Positions 7,099 to 16,454 of a stretch of 51,110 bases of DNA are shown piece by piece. The notes beneath the pieces were generated by a model that did not search any database, was not told the origin of the DNA, and saw only the letters and a list, made by a program, of their open reading frames with translations. Both the position numbers and the translations under genes were made by a program. Each line of letters starts with the position of its first letter. Within the stretch, counting starts at the first letter, position 1. The DNA comes from JAAXKN01 sp050258415. Its GTDB lineage: Bacteria; Bacteroidota; Ignavibacteria; Ignavibacteriales; SURF-24. The stretch is taken from the NCBI GenBank assembly GCA_050258415.1, contig JBLMYS010000207.1, forward strand, positions 1-51,110, written 5' to 3'.

Positions 7099-9339
7099 AT
7101 GAAGCATTTTCTACTTTTTATGCCATTCTTCCTTTTAACCACACTTATTTATCCACAGTCTGACCGGTGGGCAAGCTATTTTTCTCCGCAGGGCGTTAAT
7201 GCACTAAGGTCTGAAGGCCGGTTTATCTGGGCCGGCACTAAAAGAGGCATCATCAAATTGGATAAAATTACCGGAGAAAGGGAGTTTTTTCAAAAAAGCA
7301 ATTCAGGACTCCCGTGTGAAAATGTATGGGAAATTGTAATTGACTCAAAGGGGAATAAATGGATTGCAACCGACAGCGGGCTCGTAAAATTTGATGGAAT
7401 AAACTGGACGCCTTACCATTCCCCTTATCTGGATGCCCCTTATCGGGATGCCCCTGGCGGTAACACTATTAGGCAGTCAATCCTTGCAATGACTATTGAT
7501 GGACAGGACAATTTATGGTTGTCAGGTGAAAACGGAAGCCTGCTTAAGTTCGATGGCACGAACTGGACAATGTACAGGGAAAAGGATTACGGCGTGCAGG
7601 ATACTGTCTTTACCTGCATTGCCGCAGATAAAGACGGCAGTATGTGGATCGGTTCAAATGGCAGCGGACTTTTTAAGTTCGATGGGTTGAACTGGACAAA
7701 CTTCAACTCTTCAAATTCTCCTTTGCCAAATAATTTTATTACCTCGTTTGCAGTTGCTCCAAATGGGACTTTATGGACCGGAACACAACATGGCTTTGCA
7801 AAATTTGATGGGGTCAACTGGGCTGCATATTCCCAAATTGATGGTTTGTACATGATAGAACCAGCAAGCATCACAATTGATAAAAATGGAATTGTCTGGT
7901 TCGGCCTTTATGAGGAGGGCTTGCTTAAATATGACGGGCAGACATTTACTCTTATAAACAGCAAAAATTCCGGGCTCCCGCGCAATACTGTCTTCCGCAT
8001 ACTTTCTGACTCTGACGGCACTAAATGGATGGGAACGAACTTTAGCTCCGGCAGTGCCGACCAAGGCGAAATCCTGAAGTATGACGATAAGAACTGGACG
8101 GTTTTTAAAACCTCAAATTCCGGACTACCGGCTGATGTTCTGCAATGTATAGCGGTCGACAGCCTGAATAATAAGTGGATCAGCACGGGAAATTATATTG
8201 TTAAATATGACGGCATTAACTGGACGGTTTTTAACAGCTCGGATTTAAGTGCTGATCTTGGGCCGCTCATATTTCTGGCTGTAGGCCCAAATGGCAATGT
8301 CTGGGTCAAATATGATCATAAACTTCTTAAGTACGACGGAAAGGCCTGGGCTTTGCTTGAAGGCAGCGTGCCCGGACTTCCGGAAGGTACGGCTAATTTC
8401 GATGACGTAAGTTCAATTTCATTTGACTTACAGGGCAATATCTGGATGGGAATACTCAACTATGGCCTCCTGAAGTATGACGGGGCAAAGTGGAGCCTTT
8501 TTAGCTCCTCAAATTCCGGACTGCCTAACAATCTTGTAGCCTATCTCGCATGCGACCAAAATGGGAATTTATTGGCTGTCTTGTACGACGAATGGGCCCG
8601 CAAAGACTTAAAAGTAGTGAAATTTGATGGAAATAAATGGACAACCTTTAATTGCCCGCTTGACCTTAGAACCGGTGCTTTTACGGGACCCATTACGGGA
8701 CTTAATTTTGACCTGAAGGGGAACACTTATGTATCATCTTCAATCTTCGGCCTCCTCAGATTCGACGGGCAGAACTGGACTTTATACAATTCAGGCAATT
8801 CCGGCCTGGCCACCTACGGAATTAATTCTGTTTCTTTAGACAAATCCGGAAACCTCTGGATTTCCAGCGCTGCCGGGTTTCAAAAGTTTGACGGCGTTAA
8901 CTGGACGCCCTATGGCTCAGGAAACGGCTTATCGGGTGGATATAATCCGGTGCGTTCACATGCTTTTGACAGACAGGGCAATATGTGGCTTGCAACAGAA
9001 CAGGGGCTGCATGTATACAGGGAGGAAGGTTTAATACTAAGTGCGGGCAGGGAAAATGGAAAGCGCGATCTGCCACGCAGCTACACTCTGGAACAGAACT
9101 ATCCTAATCCTTTTAATCCCTCCACCAAAATTTCTTTTTCCATACCTGAGGGGAGATGGGTAAAGCTTACTGTTTACGATATCATTGGAAGAGAAATCAC
9201 AACGCTTGTAAATGAGTATAAGCCAATGGGAAGTTACACAGTAGAGTTTAATGCCGGGCACCTTACAAGCGGAGTATATGTCTACACCATTCAGGCAGGG
9301 GAGTTCAGCTATTCGAAAAAGCTGCTGCTCTTACGCTAA
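7099..9339 (+). CDS. Exported double beta-propeller protein with T9SS sorting domain
   Basis: A 746-residue protein with a signal peptide (1-20, ending YPQ). Twelve clear copies of a (K/R)(F/Y)DGxxW motif, one per about 45-50 residues, plus degenerate first and last units, give about 14 blades, i.e. two seven-bladed propellers of the two-component-regulator (Reg_prop) type. Unlike the hybrid two-component sensors that carry such propellers, it has no membrane helix or kinase. It ends instead in a T9SS type A domain (QNYPNPFNPSTKI near residue 675), so it should be carried to the cell surface or released. It may bind a ligand or glycan; that is inference. A 15-base tandem duplication at 7421-7450 has lengthened one loop. 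Confidence 0.92.
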   Translation: MKHFLLFMPFFLLTTLIYPQSDRWASYFSPQGVNALRSEGRFIWAGTKRGIIKLDKITGEREFFQKSNSGLPCENVWEIVIDSKGNKWIATDSGLVKFDGINWTPYHSPYLDAPYRDAPGGNTIRQSILAMTIDGQDNLWLSGENGSLLKFDGTNWTMYREKDYGVQDTVFTCIAADKDGSMWIGSNGSGLFKFDGLNWTNFNSSNSPLPNNFITSFAVAPNGTLWTGTQHGFAKFDGVNWAAYSQIDGLYMIEPASITIDKNGIVWFGLYEEGLLKYDGQTFTLINSKNSGLPRNTVFRILSDSDGTKWMGTNFSSGSADQGEILKYDDKNWTVFKTSNSGLPADVLQCIAVDSLNNKWISTGNYIVKYDGINWTVFNSSDLSADLGPLIFLAVGPNGNVWVKYDHKLLKYDGKAWALLEGSVPGLPEGTANFDDVSSISFDLQGNIWMGILNYGLLKYDGAKWSLFSSSNSGLPNNLVAYLACDQNGNLLAVLYDEWARKDLKVVKFDGNKWTTFNCPLDLRTGAFTGPITGLNFDLKGNTYVSSSIFGLLRFDGQNWTLYNSGNSGLATYGINSVSLDKSGNLWISSAAGFQKFDGVNWTPYGSGNGLSGGYNPVRSHAFDRQGNMWLATEQGLHVYREEGLILSAGRENGKRDLPRSYTLEQNYPNPFNPSTKISFSIPEGRWVKLTVYDIIGREITTLVNEYKPMGSYTVEFNAGHLTSGVYVYTIQAGEFSYSKKLLLLR

Positions 9340-9382
9340 GGGAATGTCTCCGGACAGATTAAATCAAAGCCATTTGAATCAA

Positions 9383-9417
9383 AAAAAGGGATAGGAGTAA
9401 TACCGCTATCCCTTTTT
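9383..9417. terminator. Bidirectional terminator between convergent genes
   Basis: AAAAAGGGATAG and CTATCCCTTTTT form a perfect 12-base stem with flanking A- and T-runs, so it can end transcription of the propeller gene (plus) and the chemotaxis receptor (minus). Confidence 0.9.
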
Positions 9418-9436
9418 ATTTCTTCATAAGTCAGTT

Positions 9437-11668
9437 CTATGAAAGATGCTTCTTTAAGCCGGAAGCTTCCAGTGTCTGACGCCTTAGGACTGCTGAAGTT
9501 TCCTTGTCAACTGTGAATTTGTTGATCATCGACTGAAGATTAACTGTCAGATTACTCAGGTCCTCGGCTGCGTGGGCAATCTGCCCGACTCCTGCTGCCG
9601 ACTGCTGTGTTACACTCGATACACCTTCAATATTCTTGGATATCTCTTCAGCCGTGGCCGACTGCTCTTCGCTTGCTGCTGCCACCTGTGAGACGACGTC
9701 GTTGACCATTGTGATCTTCTTTAGCATCTCCTGCAGTACTATAGCCACTTCTTCAGTCAGCTTCATCCCTTCTTCTACGGCAACCTTTGCCGTCGACATT
9801 GAATGATCAGCCTCCTGGGCTTCGGTCTGAATTGACTTAATTGTGTCTGAAATTTCCTTTGTGGCTTTAGTTGTGCGCTCGGCAAGCTTCCTTACCTCAT
9901 CTGCCACAACGGCAAAGCCCCGGCCCTGTTCACCCGCACGCGCAGCCTCAATTGCGGCATTTAAGGCAAGCAGATTCGTCTGGTCTGCTATGTCATCAAT
10001 TACCTGCGTGATCTCCCCGATCTGATCAGATTTCTTGGCAAGTGAGGTAATAATGTCCGAGGTTTCCCTGGCTGAGCTGACAATCTTTTTAATTCCTTCT
10101 TTTGTCTCTTCAACTTTCTTGAAACCTTTTTCAGCCTCCAGGCTCGCTTTCTTTGAGAGTTCAGCAGCCTGAGTGGCACTCTGTGTGGTTCCCAGGATTG
10201 TCTTTGTCATCTCTTCTACTGCCGAGGCAATTTCCGTGGTCTGCTGCGTCTGCTCGTGGGCTCCTGCAGCCATCTCTTCAGATGACGAGGATATCTCATT
10301 TGCTGAAGATGCTGTTGCATCTACGGCCAGGCTTACTGAGGTGATGGTGTTCTTTATATTCTCAACCGCCCGGTTAAATCCGTTGTAGAGCCTGCCAATG
10401 TCATCTTTTTTCTCTGCGCTTACCTTGATCGTAAGGTCGCCTTCGGCAAACTTATCCATTTCCACCAGGAGCCTGTTTACACTTTCCGACAAATAGACTT
10501 CCTGCTTTTCAATTTCCAGCCTTGCCTGTTCAGCCTGCCTGGCCATCAGCTCGGCTTTTTCCCCTTTTGCCTTAGTATCAATTAAAAGCTCTTTGATATT
10601 CTTTGCCATTGAGTTAAAGGAGTTCGAAAGGCTTCCTATTTCATCATTTGTGGCAACATTTACCTGAACATCAAAATTGCCTTCTGCTATCTGATTGGCA
10701 GCCCTGTTTAACTCCATGACCGGCTTTGTGAGCTTTAAGGAAAGGAAGTAAACTACTATTCCTAAGAGTCCAAGTGCAACGAGGCCGCTTATTAAGAGCA
10801 TGCTCTTCAGATGGTAAAATCCTGAGAGTATTTCTTTTTCAGGAGCTAAGGTCAGAAGCCCCCAGGTGGCCCTGCCAAAAGGCTCGTAAATCATGATCAT
10901 CTTGTTGCCGGTCGTAAAATCAACTGTCTCGGCCTGGCCGTTTCTGCCTGACTTCAGGTCATTACCTACTTTTGTAAGGATAGGAACTTTGAACTCCTCG
11001 GCTGCTGAAAAAATTGTCCTGTTTCCGATGGATTTTTTATCCTTGTCGGCAATGAATATTCCGGAATTGCTGATCATTGAAGCAAAACCGGTCTGGAATA
11101 TTTTCATGTCAGCTACTGCTTTATCCATGTATTCCAAAGGGACATGGAAAGCTACTACGCCAATGGTTGTGCCTGACTTTTTTATCGGGAAAGCATATGA
11201 AGTCAAAATCTTGCCATCATTCATATAAGGCTCTAAGATCACGCCGTCATTTTTTGAGAGCGGAATTTTATAATACTCCTCACTCTGGTACTCTGATGAG
11301 GTAAGCTCTCTTGAGCTTTCTCTTGTAATATCCAGGGCATATGAGGCATCCTGAGCGTTAAAAGCTACAAATGCGCCGGAAAAACCTTCGTGGTTCTCTA
11401 AAATATCTTTAACTATACGGACGCAGGATTCTTTGCCTGAGCTGTTGCTTAATGCCAGGGAAACCGATTTTGTAGTGGCGTAATTGGATTCCATCCTTAT
11501 ATTGAATTCATTGGCGTACTTAAGAGTGATTTCCTTCATCTGCCCGTAGGCCAGTTCTCTTTCAGTAGATTCGGTTGTGCTGAGAATTAAATACATTAAC
11601 ATTATAAATATTACAGAAATGCTTATCGTAAAGAAAATGAGCATCTTTGTTTTAATCGATTTGAACAT
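9437..11668 (-). CDS. Methyl-accepting chemotaxis protein with dCache sensor
   Basis: A 743-residue receptor. Helix 9-29 enters the membrane, an extracytoplasmic Cache-type ligand domain spans about 35-275, and a second helix lies at about 285-310. A HAMP domain (about 310-365), a helical linker and a second HAMP-like segment (about 400-450) lead into the signalling domain, whose hairpin tip reads NLLALNAAIEAARAGEQGRG followed by FAVVADEVRKLAERT. That tip is the CheA/CheW contact region. No CheR-binding pentapeptide is visible at the C-terminus, and no other che gene is in the window. GAAGGA lies a few bases before the ATG. The ligand is unknown; dCache domains often bind amino or organic acids. 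Confidence 0.96.
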   Translation of the reverse strand: MFKSIKTKMLIFFTISISVIFIMLMYLILSTTESTERELAYGQMKEITLKYANEFNIRMESNYATTKSVSLALSNSSGKESCVRIVKDILENHEGFSGAFVAFNAQDASYALDITRESSRELTSSEYQSEEYYKIPLSKNDGVILEPYMNDGKILTSYAFPIKKSGTTIGVVAFHVPLEYMDKAVADMKIFQTGFASMISNSGIFIADKDKKSIGNRTIFSAAEEFKVPILTKVGNDLKSGRNGQAETVDFTTGNKMIMIYEPFGRATWGLLTLAPEKEILSGFYHLKSMLLISGLVALGLLGIVVYFLSLKLTKPVMELNRAANQIAEGNFDVQVNVATNDEIGSLSNSFNSMAKNIKELLIDTKAKGEKAELMARQAEQARLEIEKQEVYLSESVNRLLVEMDKFAEGDLTIKVSAEKKDDIGRLYNGFNRAVENIKNTITSVSLAVDATASSANEISSSSEEMAAGAHEQTQQTTEIASAVEEMTKTILGTTQSATQAAELSKKASLEAEKGFKKVEETKEGIKKIVSSARETSDIITSLAKKSDQIGEITQVIDDIADQTNLLALNAAIEAARAGEQGRGFAVVADEVRKLAERTTKATKEISDTIKSIQTEAQEADHSMSTAKVAVEEGMKLTEEVAIVLQEMLKKITMVNDVVSQVAAASEEQSATAEEISKNIEGVSSVTQQSAAGVGQIAHAAEDLSNLTVNLQSMINKFTVDKETSAVLRRQTLEASGLKKHLS

Positions 11669-11929
11669 TGCAATCCTTCTTTTTTTATCCTTTCTGTTTC
11701 TAAGTGTTAGATTAATTAAACAAATTGAAAATATTTGTATTTAATATTTTATCCCAAACCTTATTGTCGTAAAAAATTACTGGAATTTTAGACCTTTTTA
11801 TCAAAATTTCTGTTACTAAATTTGATTTGAATAGTATACGAACTTATTGCTTTTTTGTGCAGACTTGCTCTGTATGCTCTATGATGAAGATAGGGAAGCT
11901 ATTGAAATGTATTCCGGGGGATAAGGAAC

Positions 11930-13702
11930 TTATCTTTCAACTGCACTTTTAATTATACTGTCGCGGTATTTGTTAAATATACTCGATTTGGAGACAAAGC
12001 CCACATATTTGCCATCGTTTACCACGGGCAGGTTCCATGCCCCGGTTTCATCGAACTTTTTCATTACAGAGCTCATTTCTTCATTCAGCTCTACTGTAGC
12101 CTCGGGCTGGCTCATCAGATCAATGGCAGGAATTTCTTTGTAGTTTTCAAGCTCAAAGAGGAGCTCTCTTATGCTTTCAAGCGATATTATTCCAATCAGC
12201 TTATTGTCGCTGTCAACAATAGGGAAGAGATTGCGTTTTGAATGTGCTATTATGTGAAGAAGCTCCATTATGCTGGCTCTTGCAGTGACCTTTGCAAAAT
12301 CTGTTTCTATCAGTTCCGAGGTATGCATAAGCGTAAGAATGCTTCTGTCCCTGTTATGCAGTAGCCCGAAGCGGGCCAGCTCCCGCGTATCCATTGAGAA
12401 AGGTTCAAAGTGCTTAACTATAGCAAAGGCCAGGGCCGAAACGATCATAAGCGGTATCATCAGCTCATATCCTCCCGTGGCTTCAGCTATCAGGAATATA
12501 CCGGTTAACGGTGCGTACATGACGCCGCTCATAATGCCCGCCATGCAGACAATTGTAAAATTACTTTCAGGCAGGTGCGTAAACCCCATGAGGTTAATTA
12601 CCCTTGAGAAGAAAGATCCCAAAAAGGCTCCTACAAAAAGCGAGGGGGCAAAGTTTCCTCCATTGCCGCCGCTTCCAAGCGTAAGACCTGATGCAATTAC
12701 CTTAATGAGGGCTATTGCGCCGATAAAAGCTGCCACAAACCATTCGTTCTGCCTCAATGGCAGGAACAAACTTCTCTCGAAGAGCTGTGCCGTATGCCCC
12801 TCGGCCAAAAGCAGAATGCTTGAATATCCCTCTCCCAAAAGAGGAGGGAAAAGAAATATTAACACCGCGAGCGAAAGTCCCCCTATCATTGCCTTTAGAT
12901 AATTCCTGCTTTCAAGCGGGCGGAACAGACTTTCAATTTTATAAAACATCCTGGCATAGTATAAGGAAACGACTCCCGCCAGAATGCCTAGAATTACATA
13001 GTAGGGAACATTTGTGTAGTCAAAAGGCTGCCTCAGACTGAATGTGAAGAGTATCCCTTCCTGAAGTATGATCTTTGAGCATAATGCTCCTGTGGCAGCG
13101 GAAATTATAAGCGGGATAAATGACGAAATGGTAAACTCCGGGATTAGTACTTCAAGCGCGAACATAACCCCGGCAATCGGAGCATTGAAAACTGCCGAAA
13201 TGCCTGCTGCCGCACCGCAGCCTATAAGAAGGATCCTTTCCTTAAAATCCATCTGGTTGACACGACTGTAATTTGACCCTATTGCTGAACCGGTTACTAC
13301 AATCGGGGCTTCCAGCCCTGCAGAGCCTCCAAAGCCTACTGTCAGCGCGCTTGAAATCATGTGAGAGTACATTGTCACACGCTCAACCAGACCCGACTTC
13401 CGGGCGATGGAATTCAGTATGTGGGCCGCGCCGCGCCCGAACCTCCCTTTAAGAAAAATTTTTATGTATGCTACAGTAAGTACAATGCCTATGACTGGAA
13501 AAATAAGATAAAGATACTCCTGCATCTTAAAACCGTAATCATACGTTAACAGGTGATGAATGTAATGAACAACTGTCTTTAACAGTACGGAAAATAACCC
13601 CGCAGTAAGACCGACAAGCACACTGGAAAATATGAGAAACTGCCTTGGACTCAGGATTTTCTTTAATTTAAGTATAATATCTATATAAAACTTCTGGAGC
13701 AT
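11930..13702 (-). CDS. ClC-family chloride channel/antiporter with CBS pair
   Basis: A 590-residue inner-membrane protein with many hydrophobic helices. GSAGLEAPIV carries E131, equivalent to the external gating glutamate of the family's GxEGP motif, and GSGGNGGNFAPSLF is the GxFxP anion-filter segment. Two CBS domains at the C-terminus (about 455-515 and 525-580) usually bind adenine nucleotides and gate the channel. It should move chloride or another small anion, perhaps in exchange for protons; transporter and channel members cannot be separated here. It stands alone on the minus strand; the 261 bases between it and the chemotaxis receptor gene hold nothing recognised beyond AT-rich leader DNA. 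Confidence 0.95.
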   Translation of the reverse strand: MLQKFYIDIILKLKKILSPRQFLIFSSVLVGLTAGLFSVLLKTVVHYIHHLLTYDYGFKMQEYLYLIFPVIGIVLTVAYIKIFLKGRFGRGAAHILNSIARKSGLVERVTMYSHMISSALTVGFGGSAGLEAPIVVTGSAIGSNYSRVNQMDFKERILLIGCGAAAGISAVFNAPIAGVMFALEVLIPEFTISSFIPLIISAATGALCSKIILQEGILFTFSLRQPFDYTNVPYYVILGILAGVVSLYYARMFYKIESLFRPLESRNYLKAMIGGLSLAVLIFLFPPLLGEGYSSILLLAEGHTAQLFERSLFLPLRQNEWFVAAFIGAIALIKVIASGLTLGSGGNGGNFAPSLFVGAFLGSFFSRVINLMGFTHLPESNFTIVCMAGIMSGVMYAPLTGIFLIAEATGGYELMIPLMIVSALAFAIVKHFEPFSMDTRELARFGLLHNRDRSILTLMHTSELIETDFAKVTARASIMELLHIIAHSKRNLFPIVDSDNKLIGIISLESIRELLFELENYKEIPAIDLMSQPEATVELNEEMSSVMKKFDETGAWNLPVVNDGKYVGFVSKSSIFNKYRDSIIKSAVER

Positions 13703-13805
13703 GGTGTATTGTATTTGACATTAACATTCACTAAGGTAAAAAACAAATGAGAAAAAGACAAAATATAATGCGGAATTCAGGATATAATAGCAGCCAATTA
13801 TGAAA

Positions 13806-15401
13806 TTATTTTGGAATTGTAAAATAGAAGCTCGTGCCGCGCCCGGGCTCAGACTCCACATACATTCGGCCCCCATGACGCTCAACAATCTTTTTGCAGA
13901 TGGCAAGCCCAATGCCTGTTCCGGGATATGTCCCACTGTCGTGCAGACGCTGAAAGAGCATAAAAATCCTTTCAAAATACTGGGGATCAATGCCTATACC
14001 GTTGTCTGTAATCTTAAAGAGCCATTCGTTATCCCTCGCTTCGGCACTGATGCTTATTTCCGGCGGCCTTTCTGTACGGAATTTTAATGAATTTGAAAGA
14101 AGATTCTGCAAAAGCTGCCGGAACTGCGTGGGATCTGCCATAATCTCTGGAAGCGGGCCTGAAGTAATTGTGGCTCTGCTTTCCTCAATTGCAAACTTTA
14201 AGTCCAAAAGTACCACTTTTAAGATCTCATTGCAGTCAGTTGGTTCAAATGGCCTGGCTTTTGTCGTAACCCTTGAATAGGCTAGCAGGTCTTTAATTAG
14301 AGATTGCATGCGCATTGCGCCGTTAACGGCAAAGTTTATGAACTCACGCCCGGTCTCATCAAGCTTATTCTGGTAACGCTTTGCCAGCAGCTGCGTGTAG
14401 TTGGATACCATCCGAAGAGGCTCCTGCAGGTCGTGTGAGGCAATGTAGGCAAATTGCTCAAGCTCACGGTTTGATTCCTCAAGCTTTTTAATTGTCCTGT
14501 TCAGCCTGTCTTCAACCAGTTTCCTCTGTGAAATATCCCTGAAGATGCTAAGAAGCATGGGGGAGGAATGGGGGACTTTTAGCAGGTTGTTGGAGACCTC
14601 AAACCAGATGCCTTTGCCGTTCCATAGGTCAAACTTTTCAACATAACGCGGCACAACTGTCCTTGTCTGTATCCTGTGCACGGCTTTCTGAAGGAGTTCT
14701 TCATGCGAGCTTTTGTATATTTTTGTAAAAGACTCTCCCTCAAGCTCTTCTTTTTTCATTCCCACCATGCTGCAGAAAGCGTCGTTTACCTTTACCATTA
14801 TCCCTTTTTTATTTATAAGACGCATTCCATCGAAAGAGCTCTCCCAGACTTTGCGGAACAGCAGCTCTGATTCTGCAAGCTCGGTTTCTGCATTTTTCCT
14901 CTCAGTTATGTCAAAAGAATTACTCATTATCCTGTAGAGGCGTCCATTTTCATCGAGCATCGGAATGAAGGTTAAAATGAGCGTCCTCTTTGTATTGAAC
15001 TTAATTGTACATTCCTTGGTCTGCGGCTTTAATGTTTCAATTGCTTTCTGGAGTACCGGCATGTAACACCTGGTTACACTTGGAGGGAATATTTCCTCAT
15101 CCCTGTGCCCGATAAAATCTTTCAGGCTAAGCCCGCTCATATCCAGGGCATAGCTGTTAACAAAGACAAACCTTCTTTCACTGTCGTAGAGGGCTAATAC
15201 ATGAGGGAAATAATCGGCGGCCGTCTTGAAATACTCCAGCGTTTGCATCTGATCGCGAAGCACGTTTAGCTCTTCGAGAAGCTTCTCATTTTCCTGCTTT
15301 AGCGAAAGTATAACGCTGTCTTTTTCCATAATAATAGAATTGTCCCGGTCTTTTGGAATATCGGAGACTCCGGTAATGTCATTTTCCATTATGCTTCGCA
15401 T
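13806..15401 (-). CDS. Soluble PAS-PAS sensor histidine kinase (HDLQEP type)
   Basis: A 531-residue cytoplasmic kinase with no signal peptide or membrane helix. A coiled coil (about 25-60) precedes two PAS domains (about 60-180 and 180-300), then HisKA with H323 in ASHDLQEPLRM and a HATPase domain with NLLSNSLKF, DNGIGI and GTGIGLAICKK. Two possible starts exist, ATG at 15401 and ATG at 15389, neither with a clear ribosome-binding site; the longer is given. The gene is divergent from ric, so the 265-base region between them serves both. No partner regulator is adjacent. It is paralogous to the kinases at 4512, 17265 and 44431. Confidence 0.94.
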   Translation of the reverse strand: MRSIMENDITGVSDIPKDRDNSIIMEKDSVILSLKQENEKLLEELNVLRDQMQTLEYFKTAADYFPHVLALYDSERRFVFVNSYALDMSGLSLKDFIGHRDEEIFPPSVTRCYMPVLQKAIETLKPQTKECTIKFNTKRTLILTFIPMLDENGRLYRIMSNSFDITERKNAETELAESELLFRKVWESSFDGMRLINKKGIMVKVNDAFCSMVGMKKEELEGESFTKIYKSSHEELLQKAVHRIQTRTVVPRYVEKFDLWNGKGIWFEVSNNLLKVPHSSPMLLSIFRDISQRKLVEDRLNRTIKKLEESNRELEQFAYIASHDLQEPLRMVSNYTQLLAKRYQNKLDETGREFINFAVNGAMRMQSLIKDLLAYSRVTTKARPFEPTDCNEILKVVLLDLKFAIEESRATITSGPLPEIMADPTQFRQLLQNLLSNSLKFRTERPPEISISAEARDNEWLFKITDNGIGIDPQYFERIFMLFQRLHDSGTYPGTGIGLAICKKIVERHGGRMYVESEPGRGTSFYFTIPK

Positions 15402-15538
15402 ATATTGGTTGAAAAAATAAAATTACTCCGGCCTTTTACATCAAAAACTTCCTTTCCGACGTATTTTATGCTTAAGATAATATATTCTTTTTCTAATAGC
15501 AAGAATCCCACAGAAAAGTGAAACTTCAACAGGGAATA

Positions 15539-15552
15539 GTGACTTAGATCAA
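15539..15552. promoter_or_regulatory. FNR/DNR-like box upstream of ric
   Basis: GTGAC-TTAG-ATCAA matches 8 of the 10 defined bases of the CRP/FNR-family consensus TTGAT-N4-ATCAA. Its centre lies about 60 bases before the expected transcription start of the ric promoter, the usual place for activation from upstream. FNR-type regulators respond to O2 or NO in other bacteria, which suits a Ric target. No such regulator is in the window. Confidence 0.5.
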
Positions 15553-15569
15553 AATTAACATTTTATAAC

Positions 15570-15598
15570 TTGACATAATGTCCTAAAATGTGTAATTT
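15570..15598 (+). promoter_or_regulatory. ric promoter with overlapping palindrome
   Basis: TTGACA (15570-15575), a 17-base spacer and TAATTT (15593-15598) form a near-ideal sigma-70-type promoter about 70 bases before the ric start codon. The perfect inverted repeat GACAT-A-ATGTC (15572-15582) overlaps the -35 element, where a bound repressor would block RNA polymerase. Confidence 0.6.
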
Positions 15599-15666
15599 TA
15601 ATTCGGAACTTTTAGTCTGAAAATAACATTTAATATATAAAGACCAAAAATAAAGGAGAGATAATA

Positions 15667-16407
15667 ATGGCAGTTAGCGGGAATATAAACACAGCCGAAA
15701 TAAAGAATTTGATAATTAAGGACATAGTTGCCTCTAACTTCAGGTCCGCAGAGATTTTTGAGAAATACGGCATTGATTTCTGCTGCAAGGGCAACCGTCC
15801 GCTTTCCCAGGCATGTGAGGAAAAAGGGGTGAACTTAGACAGCCTGGCAGGGGAGCTGAAAAATGTATTCGAGAGCGATAAGGTTGATAACAACCGCTAC
15901 GATATGTGGTCGCTGGGATATTTGGTTGACTATATTGTCAATAATCATCATACCTATGTAAAAACTGCAGCTCCGACCATACAGGCACGCATGGATAAGG
16001 TCGTAAGAGCCCACGGGAAAAATCACCCGTTTTTAATGGATGTAGCCGACCTGTTTGATGCCGTAAGCCAGGAACTGGAGAACCATCTTGCCAAAGAAGA
16101 GCAGATTCTCTTCCCGATGATAAAGAAGATCGATGAGCTGAAAGCTTCCGGTAATGCCGAGGCACTCCAGCAGCTTTCAAGCGTTTCAGGCCCCATAAGG
16201 GTTATGATGGCCGAACACGACCGTGCTGGCGAAATGCTGGAGAGGATAAGAAAAATGACAGATAACTTTGCGCTTCCTTATGATGCATGCACAACTTTTG
16301 CGGTTGCCTATAAGGAACTCGACGAGTTTGAAAAGGATCTGCATAAGCACGTATTCCTTGAAAACAGCATCCTTTTCCCAAAATCTCTTGAATCTACAAG
16401 AGCATAA
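15667..16407 (+). CDS. ric: Ric/YtfE/ScdA di-iron protein, iron-sulfur cluster repair
   Basis: A 246-residue protein of the RIC family, which helps restore iron-sulfur clusters damaged by NO or oxidants. The N-terminal ScdA (DUF542) segment has C39, C40 and C50 in YGIDFCCKG...SQAC. The hemerythrin-like domain follows with NNHHTYV near residue 93, ENHLAKEEQ near 140, MAEHD near 181 and HKHVFLENSILFP near 225, the expected di-iron ligands. AAAGGAG lies about 8 bases before the ATG. Length and domain order are standard. It has its own promoter with an FNR-like box and is single-gene. Together with the hemerythrin at 3869 it points to O2/NO stress in this organism's habitat. Confidence 0.96.
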   Translation: MAVSGNINTAEIKNLIIKDIVASNFRSAEIFEKYGIDFCCKGNRPLSQACEEKGVNLDSLAGELKNVFESDKVDNNRYDMWSLGYLVDYIVNNHHTYVKTAAPTIQARMDKVVRAHGKNHPFLMDVADLFDAVSQELENHLAKEEQILFPMIKKIDELKASGNAEALQQLSSVSGPIRVMMAEHDRAGEMLERIRKMTDNFALPYDACTTFAVAYKELDEFEKDLHKHVFLENSILFPKSLESTRA

Positions 16408-16416
16408 TCATATTTC

Positions 16417-16453
16417 AGGCCCGGCGCCTCTTTAGATGTGCCGGGGCCTTTAA
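16417..16453. terminator. GC-rich terminator between ric and oxidoreductase gene
   Basis: AGGCCCGGC pairs with GCCGGGGCCT (one bulged base) and is followed by TTTAATTT. It lies between convergent genes and may serve both. Confidence 0.7.
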
Positions 16454-16454
16454 T

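Noticed and set aside
12270..12902. 210-codon open frame on the plus strand
   Set aside because: It is the antisense of the ClC channel gene; no protein-like motif or ribosome-binding site.
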